The translations under genes were made by a program, and so were the position numbers. Shown here one piece after another: positions 56,951-64,000 of a DNA stretch of 64,000 nt (positions are counted from its first letter, which is position 1; each line of letters begins with the position of its first letter). Below the pieces are notes generated by a model. That model had not been told where the DNA came from and did not search any database. It saw only the letters and a program-made list of their open reading frames with translations. Source of the DNA: Desarmillaria ectypa. Its lineage: Eukaryota > Basidiomycota > Agaricomycetes > Agaricales > Physalacriaceae. The stretch lies in contig JAUDYN010000006.1 of the NCBI GenBank assembly GCA_030407005.1, forward strand, positions 3,534,001-3,598,000. Reading direction: 5' to 3'.

Positions 56951-59852
56951 CTAACGGTGCCGGATACTCTGAACTAGTAATGTGTATGGAATCTCGTAAG
57001 CTGAGCTACTGTCTTGAGGTAACCGGTCAACAACATCCCTCCACTGATGCCATGCATCTCGAACCTGGTAGGTATCGTGGTCATCCTCAAGAAATTGTGT
57101 CATCAATGTCATCAGCTCCTTCATGTCATCGTGTACTTCAGCGAAGGGAGTCTGGCAGCCCAATTCTAGCACGACAGCAGACGAAGATACAAATACCTTC
57201 GCCATACCGTCGTCAGAATTATAATTCCATTTCGCGTAGCGAATCAGATTAGGAAGAACCCTAGGCACTAAACCCTATAGTCAGTAGCGGTAAAATAAAC
57301 CCGAGGTCGGACGCACCCAATGCCGACCGCAAATCGGCCGCCTCAGGATTCGACAAAATCCGAACTAGGGATTGTGACCAGGAGTAGATATCCCCATGGA
57401 TAGCATCTCGGTTGCTGGGATACGTACTTGGAGAAAGGCAGTCATTAACCCGATTTTCCAGGAGAAGTCCAGTTCTGTCGAGAGTCTTCTCGTCTGTCGT
57501 GTGCGCTGAAAGAAGCGCACATAGGATGTCGAAGTAGTTTCCACCGGACGATGACAATGCCGTTGGAGTGAGCAGAGCGTCGACCAAGGCATGTATCACG
57601 GCACTAATTTCCGAAGGTGTCAATCTCTCCTTCCACCACTGAGCACCCGCCGGAGTGTAATAGTCGTCAATGGGAATGTTAGAGAGTAAAGCAGCGTGGC
57701 GATACACCAGACATCTTTTCTACGAACATTGTAAGTTTTTTAATCAGGCATTTATGGAGGAAACGTGCGTCTAGATGGCCGTACAGCATGTACAGCATGA
57801 GAATATCGGCATGACCGTCAGAATCGTAAATATTCAGTGGAAGGTCGCCAAATGCAGCTATGACTGCTCCCATAGACGTCTGTATCTGTTGATCGTCCTT
57901 CCAGATCTCCAAAATGGACTTGCCACAGTACCGAAGTAGAGTGGGAGCCCAGAGCTCCAGGGTATCCCGGCTTTCAGAGGGCTGAAGGTCTGAAGACAGT
58001 ATGAATGCCTCCATAGCATTAAAAAGTCCAAGCAGCTGCTTGTTGCTCACTAGCCCAGGCTCGCCGAGCTGAGCTGCTATGAAATGAGCAGCGTTTATCG
58101 CTGCTGCTGCTAATGAAGGGAATAAATTCCTTTCAGTAGAAGACTGCAATGTTTTACACGCTACTTCGATCAATGCCGTCAGAAACCGAGGTGCTTTGGG
58201 ACGACTGATTAGATAGATAGGCGTATGATAGTTATAAGCAGCTGTTTACCTAGAATGGTCGTACTCTTGTCAATGACAGAAGCTCCGGACCAGCGCGAAG
58301 TCGTGGCGAAATCGATGGTATAAATGATACCTTCAGCAACGGAGGCTGGACTACTCTCTTCATATCTCGGTAAGCTAGATAGTCTAGTGTCGGATGACGA
58401 TAGCAGGTCGGCGAGCTTTGTAAGCCCATTTAATGTTTCGTACGCATCGCTGTACTGGTACACAATTCCGAAATGCAGGGAACAGAATGCGTCTACGTGA
58501 TTGGCATTATTCTTTGGGTTCCTGGTCGCCCAAGCATCTTCGGGAAAGGTGCACAGCAATAGCTCGTACGTTTTCTTGATTTCCTCACCACCTATCCAGG
58601 TCCGCCAGACATCCGTGTACGCCTTGGATAGAATGGGCTCCCCGGATTCCGAAGGATCGTCCAAGTAGATGTCGCATAGCACCTGTGCCGCTGTTGCGTC
58701 GTCGAGGCTTTTAGCGCATTTCCATACGGACTGTATACGAGAAAAGTCCCAGGCGACAGCATGGTTGTGCACCCATAAGAGTGCGTGCGAGAGGTGTTCA
58801 TTTTTTCCCTCCAGATCCTCCAGGGATATATCTATCCATGTAGATGGAGAGGGAGTCGTTCTGCCTGTAACGATGAAGCGGAAAAGGAATATAACCCGAC
58901 GAAAGTTCCAGGCTTGTATAGAACGGCACATGGAATTGGGATCAAATGAGGGCGCAATAGTAGTGACGAGGAAGTAAATGGTCGTTAAACCTATCAGAGT
59001 GGTGATTGCCCCTGCGATAATAGAATTGAGAGTCCAGAGAAGGATAACCAGTCCCGCGAAGAACAGAAACAGGGCTATGATGAGAAGAAGAGGAGGATAT
59101 GCCATGCTTCCTTCGATGATTGGGCTGTTGAGGCTAGTGAAGTGCAGCTGGCGCAAGCCTACAGCCAATCGGGGAGGTGGCACAAATCTCCCATTCGTCC
59201 AAGAGTACTGGACCAGCCACTGTTTGACGAGGATGGCTATGAGAACCGCTGTCAATGCGAGAATCAGGCTGGAGAACCAAGCAAGATTGATGACGATGTC
59301 AGAACTCGAGGGAGTAAATGGTGCGTTTATAGAAGAAGCGTTTGTTTCCGGGTCCAATTGGTAGGAGATTCTAGTTAGAAGAGCTTCGACGGGGTCTTCG
59401 CTAAGCCATTGATACGATTCAATGAGAAAAGCGGTAACGACAGCAGAGTAGAGACCAGCCTACATTTTCAATATTAACGACAAGAATAGCTACAGAACAT
59501 TCAAGGAACGTACAAAAATAAGTATTGTATTCATTTCTTCCGTCCACGTAGAAATGATTTTAGAGTCGAAGTTGGAAATAACGTCATAGCACTTCTTCCA
59601 ATGAACAGACAAGTCCTCCTGCTTCGAGGAGGGCGATTCTGTTTCTTGTGAAGAACCATTAGAGGTTCGTGTTTCTGATCCATCTACACAGGCTGCTGTC
59701 CCACAGGAAACAACTTGGACGCGGGATGATCTGACGACTGCGGGATCTCCGAGCTCCGGTTCGGGATCGCCGGAAGCCACAGAACCTGTCCTTTGGGAGC
59801 ACTTCTCATTTGGGCCAGGGCCGCGACCGCGAACAGTCGACACTTTTACCAT
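56951..59852 (-). CDS. DUF6535 multi-pass membrane protein
   Basis: Five exons on the minus strand give 2682 nt, or 893 aa: 59852-59514, 59459-58250, 58193-57785, 57714-57301 and 57260-56951. The N-terminal 100 residues are polar. The DUF6535 domain follows: WTEEMNTILIFAGLYSAVVT, AFLIESYQWLSEDPVEALL, then SDIVINLAWFSSLILALTAV, ILVKQWLVQYSW, GLRQLHF and two further hydrophobic segments (LLLIIALFLFFAGLVILLW and AITTLIGLTTIYFLVTTIAP). That makes four predicted membrane spans, as usual for the family. The long C-terminal part is soluble and helical with no domain I recognise. The intron 3 boundaries (57784-57715) and the AAG acceptor of intron 2 are inferred from frame only. The family is widespread in agaricomycetes and of unknown function. 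Confidence 0.83.
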
Positions 59853-60119
59853 GACCGGAGCCTATGTTCTTACCAATGAAAGTCGCTTGTAGAGCGAAAG
59901 AATGTGCCAATGTCGAGTTACCACAGGTCCAGTTCAGTCCTTCGCACCGATGACCGCGGAAGTAAAAACGTGCCGTCATACATGCCGGCCCAGCAACATA
60001 CTCTTTACCCTGAAGGCTGTGGTGATGGGAAACAGCCTCTGGCACTAGGCACTGGGTACTTAAGCGCGCGCTGGCCAGGCTAAAGCAATCTATTCGTTCT
60101 CCAACCAAAACACTGCAAA

Positions 60120-60311
60120 ATGGGTCGGATGATACCCCCTCCTCAAGATGGCTATCGCAGAAAGAACCCTCGCGTTCGCATGCCGCCAAGGTCTTCACCA
60201 TCATCCTCTCTGAATATTGTTCAAGGGGATGATGCTTCCATTGACAAGAAGGGTAGTAGTCGTAGAGGAAAGAAGAAAACCAAACCACAGATTGGCAGAT
60301 TTATGTTGTAG
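60120..60311 (+). CDS. Possible small basic protein
   Basis: A 63-codon frame starts MGRMIPPPQDGYRRKNPRVR and ends GKKKTKPQIGRFML. It is strongly basic and Pro/Ser-rich and divergent from the DUF6535 gene, whose start is 268 bp away. A GTGAGT donor-like site lies at 60318, just after the stop. No family is recognised. It could equally be leader sequence of the neighbouring gene. The rest of 59853-60703 shows nothing. Confidence 0.25.
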   Translation: MGRMIPPPQDGYRRKNPRVRMPPRSSPSSSLNIVQGDDASIDKKGSSRRGKKKTKPQIGRFML

Positions 60312-60703
60312 GCAAAGTGGTGAGTCCTTATTTCATAGAGAGCAGCATAATATTTTGATAGTGAAAGTCAAGACGATGCATCTAGAAACGGTGTCCCTCA
60401 TCATATCACCCGCAGGATTGAAATTCATGAAATGTTCAATTGGGGCCCGGCGGCTATTTAGTCAGAATAAGACACGCATAGCAAAGCACTCTATCATGAC
60501 GATGTTAGAAGTACTTCAAATAGATAGAAGGGCATAGAGTATCACGTTGCGAAACGCGAAGGAAGCTCCGCGGAACCAAATACTGCTTTCGCGAAGATAC
60601 TGGCGACGATTTGAGTGCAACAGATCAGACGGGCTGACTGTGTATATGATAGCATACAAGGCACCAGTATAGCAAATTGCGAGCCGCCGGGCACTAGAAA
60701 CTT

Positions 60704-61262
60704 AGCGTGGTCACCTGCGTGGTACCACGCGACTACGCAGCCACGCAAGTTCAACCTTTAGTTGAAGTGACTTATTAGTTGACTTTACTCTACATGTTTC
60801 TTAATAATAATAGAGTATATCCTGCTCATCATTAACATATCCTTCACAATGCACAGGTCGCAATTAGGGTCAGTTCCGATATTTATCAAAAATGATGTTA
60901 AATGTTAGTGTGCTTCGTGACAGTCAATTAAAAACTTGAGAGCTTTGGGTTTATGTTTCCAAGGTATGTTTTTATTGTACACTTACATGTCTATAATTAA
61001 GAGAAGGTCATATTGTCAAAGATGGCTAATTTTCCATTTTTATCGCTCAAAGTTCTTTAACTAACACTAGTACACTGCTATAGACATAATCCCGACATAA
61101 AATCGGCACGAACCACCCGAACACCGACGGAATTATTCAGTCTAAACATATGAATACTACACTTTCTTATGTAGATATAAACCTTGGACCACGCAAGTGA
61201 CCACGCTGGCGTATCACGCAACCACGCAGCCACGCATGCCACGCAGGTACCACGCAGGCGTG
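60704..61262. repeat. Non-autonomous element with CACGCA-rich inverted ends
   Basis: AGCGTGGTCACCTGCGTGGT at 60704 is matched in reverse orientation by ACCACGCAAGTGACCACGCT at 61188-61207 (one mismatch). Beyond the right copy, CCACGCA/GTACCACGCAG repeats continue to about 61262, and the left end carries the same words in opposite orientation. The interior is very AT-rich and lacks a gene. Subterminal clusters of a short motif around inverted ends are characteristic of non-autonomous DNA transposons. Exact borders and target duplication were not determined. Confidence 0.55.
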
Positions 61263-64000
61263 CGTATCAATGGTTTGTGAGAGTACTCGTTATTATACTC
61301 CTCTGATAGTTATAATATTATCTCCCATATTAATTATGGAAAACTTTGTAATCAAGAAATAGTTCGAAAATATTGACTCTAGACTTCGAACAATTTGGAT
61401 AGTATAAGTCTAAAGCAGCCATATTTCGACTATGAAGATACTTGAAATTAAAATGATATATCTAAACACGAGTCTGATAAATTGGAGTCGAGTTCTAATA
61501 ATGGTAAAACCGAGTTATTAGGTTCGCCGACGCCGTTTCTTAAGGATTGGTTGCATAGCCTCAAACATGGTGTGGTCAATATCAAGTTCAAAATCACAAT
61601 CCGGCCATCCATCCCACGTCTCATGCAGGTTTTCACTCTTCATCAGATCCAGTACTGTATTTTTACCATCATGTGTTAGCTTGGAATTATTGGTGGTAGT
61701 GGATACATCCTTAGTGCGGAACTGAAGATATAACTATTCTCCATTGCGCTTTGTTTTTGCAGAACTGTCTGGTCCAGGCTGCATGGGGAACAGCCTTCAG
61801 TTCCAATGGGGCTGATGGAGCTTTGACTTCCTGTTTGAAAAATTTGGTTTCTTTGGAATTCTGCGATGGAGTGTCGACTTGTTTCACTTGTTTTGGTACA
61901 TAACATTGCACATATGATAGAAAATGCATGCACTCCTGTCAATCATGCCATGTATGGTGAAGCAATGAGTTAAAATAGATACTTACCACTTGCATCGAAC
62001 ACTGGAACATGTTTTGAGAGAAAATCGAAGTGGATAATTCCTCCAGGAATTGATGTTGGAGTTACAAGTGTGCCCGTAGTCGGTCCCGCATTATTCCATG
62101 GACATATGTGTATTTACAGTTCATTTTCTTCTATTTTACCCGTCTATGTATATTCACACTGTCTACTAAACAGTATATATCTGTCGTAGTTGTACTTTGT
62201 GCCTCAGATGTGTCTCTCACATTCCGAGTGCTTGTCTGAGTCATCTTCTGTATAGATATCTACTTTGCACTCTAACAATTGATGGGTCTTCGTTTTGATG
62301 CTCATGCAGATTTTCCTCCAACCTGTGATGTGGATATTGCTCAAATTTATCCTTTCAGGTGAACATTTGCATGAGCTATACCAGAAGAAGAGATTCAAGG
62401 TCTGAGGTCTCACACAGGTAGCAAAAGATATTCCTGAACAAATTCACAAGGATATTTATTCAGAGCCTATGACAGTACTAACAGAAAATGACGCAGTGAA
62501 CACAACGGTAGAATGGAGCAGAGCGCATTGAGTTGTATTTAATGGAACTTTTATTGCATCTGTGATTTGTCAACCATGCTCACAACGACGCAGATAGCCA
62601 CGCAGAATTCTTCTTGCCCCGAGCCGCCTATTTACTTTACTGAAGGGCCAGCTTTCCCATTCCTTGACATGGTTCAGGAGCCCGTTTTCTCTTAAACTAC
62701 GCATTACGATGATTCTTCGGACTGGGACGTAGGGCCCTAAGACGTTGAGAAGTATTCTCACTGAATCAAGAGAACTGGGGAAAGAAACGAGAGGGGCGTA
62801 CCAAATGTCACTATGTAATGCCCCGGATACCACTTGGGTGCAGCGTTTAATGGCTCTCTATTCTCCGCCGGTTGCGACCGTCACGGTTTTTGTTCCTCTA
62901 TGACTAAAAGATTAGGCGGCTTCCTTCACTGTTGGGCCGCGAGACCCTCAAAGTCAGGAAGTGTACGAAATTGGCTTTCGAAGGTCACATCTTCACCGAG
63001 GTCGCCTGTAAGGAAAAGTAAATTAGAATAAATCCATCTGCCAGGGAAAAGAATGCACGATAATACAGACATCCGCTGTCAATGCTCATTTACGTAGCCT
63101 AATCCATTCAGTTTCTGTCTCGAAAATCGGTCCTCAATAGCAGCTGCAATGAAAAAGAAGCCTTGAGCTTCGGTGCTTTAGTCGAAGGAAAACAGGGACT
63201 AGCTTCAAAAGAGAAATGACAATAGATAGAGGCGCATATATCCTGCTCGGAAAGGAGACGGCAACAAAGATGAAGAAGAACAACGACGCTCAAGGGAACG
63301 ACCGGACATGGTGGTTCGGAAACAAAAATTGATGGCATCCCAAATTGGTACGGCTCTCCCTCTTACCACCACCTACCATACCTCGACGCGCTGCTCGCGT
63401 CTATTTGCTCTATCCGAGGTACTACAGGCGCCATACGCGTATCAGTAATCTTCTAAGGATGACTGGCTTGATTGTCGTCGCAGCACAGATGACGAATTCG
63501 TGTTCGGGTCCAAATCCTCGTGGATACATTGTCTTCTTGGACAGACGTAGGCTGATTTGTATGCTTGCTGGAGGATGCTGGCACGTTGTACTCTCTATCT
63601 TGCTAGATGTAGCTGACCCTTTCTGCCCTTTTTCGTCAGAAATGCGTCCGGAGGTCAAGACAAGCGAGGAATTCTCTATGCGGCATTAACTCTATGCTTA
63701 AATAGTACGCCCACATACTGTCTAAGCTAATTCTTCTACTGAATGGAGCCAAAAGGTGCTACTATGGTTTCCAAGATTGTGTAGGCGCATATATGGAACC
63801 TTCGGCATACTGAAGCTCTCGCGAAGACAAGGAGCGTGAAGAAAAGTGAATAAACAAGAGCTCACTCGCAGCGAAGGCTTAAGAAGGGGATCCTTTCGCA
63901 GGCAGGCTTACGTGGCAGTGCTTCGCGTTGACCGCGTGTTGCCGAGCCGTCCTCCCTGGTATCGGATAATCAGTTCGCCATGGTAGAAGACATATCGTGA
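61263..64000. other. No confident gene to the window end
   Basis: Very AT-rich to about 62.5 kb, then more balanced. Minus-strand frames at 61676-61942 and 62570-62833 (SLDSVRILLNVLGPYVPVRR, KVNRRLGARRILRGYLRRCE) and the plus-strand frame 63345-63689 have protein-like stretches but no family I recognise and no joinable neighbours. No RNA gene was seen. Confidence 0.35.

Noticed and set aside
59806..60288. 160-codon minus-strand frame upstream of the DUF6535 gene
   Set aside because: It overlaps the first exon in another frame, has Cys/Ser-rich random-looking composition and no domain; the DUF6535 start at 59852 gives a complete protein.
1..64000. CRISPR arrays, rRNA genes, bacterial operons or viral coding regions
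   Set aside because: No regularly spaced repeats, rRNA signatures or prokaryotic gene arrangement were seen; gene structure is spliced and fungal throughout.

Overview
The window is nuclear DNA from a filamentous basidiomycete, most likely an agaricomycete. Almost every intact gene is split by short introns of about 40-80 nt. The protein families are typical of mushroom-forming fungi: DUF6535 and DUF7770-like proteins, the basidiomycete-type degenerate kinase-like family, and a G-alpha with an enlarged helical domain. Short intact genes alternate with long tracts of eroded genes and small repeats. There is no sign of bacterial or viral organisation. The species cannot be named from sequence alone.

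Layout. 1-5343 is the 3' part of LTN1 (Listerin), the ribosome-quality-control E3 ligase, ending in a complete RING. 5.4-12.0 kb holds weak ORFs, repeat remnants and a decayed kinase-like gene. 12008-15450 and 15957-19401 are two tandem, intact SF1 RNA helicases of the SDE3/MOV10/SAD-3/Hrr1 type. Each has 10 exons and 986 codons, and the duplication includes the 3' flanks. 19.4-27.1 kb is mostly gene debris, including a broken short-chain dehydrogenase. 27131-29416 is an atypical G-alpha of 13 exons and 540 aa. 32328-33763 is a zinc alcohol dehydrogenase with an apparent mitochondrial presequence, followed by its decayed tandem copy (34556-35617).

From 36 to 48 kb there are an F-box/LRR-like remnant, a tRNA-Val(CAC), a truncated pogo/CENP-B-type transposase, a DUF7770-like gene, an unrecognised 218-aa four-exon gene and a low-GC, retroelement-like tract. 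48467-50457 is a bZIP factor. 50.5-55.4 kb holds a MITE with long inverted repeats and another kinase-like fragment. 55393-56641 is a two-finger C2H2 factor, convergent with a DUF6535 membrane protein (56951-59852). The last 4 kb holds an element with CACGCA-rich inverted ends and nothing else recognisable.

The intact genes do not form one pathway. The most coherent unit is the pair of zinc-finger RNA helicases, probably RNA-silencing factors by family. Exon boundaries were derived by reading frame and, where possible, by comparing duplicated copies; no transcript data were available. The totals of all fully modelled genes are exact multiples of three.
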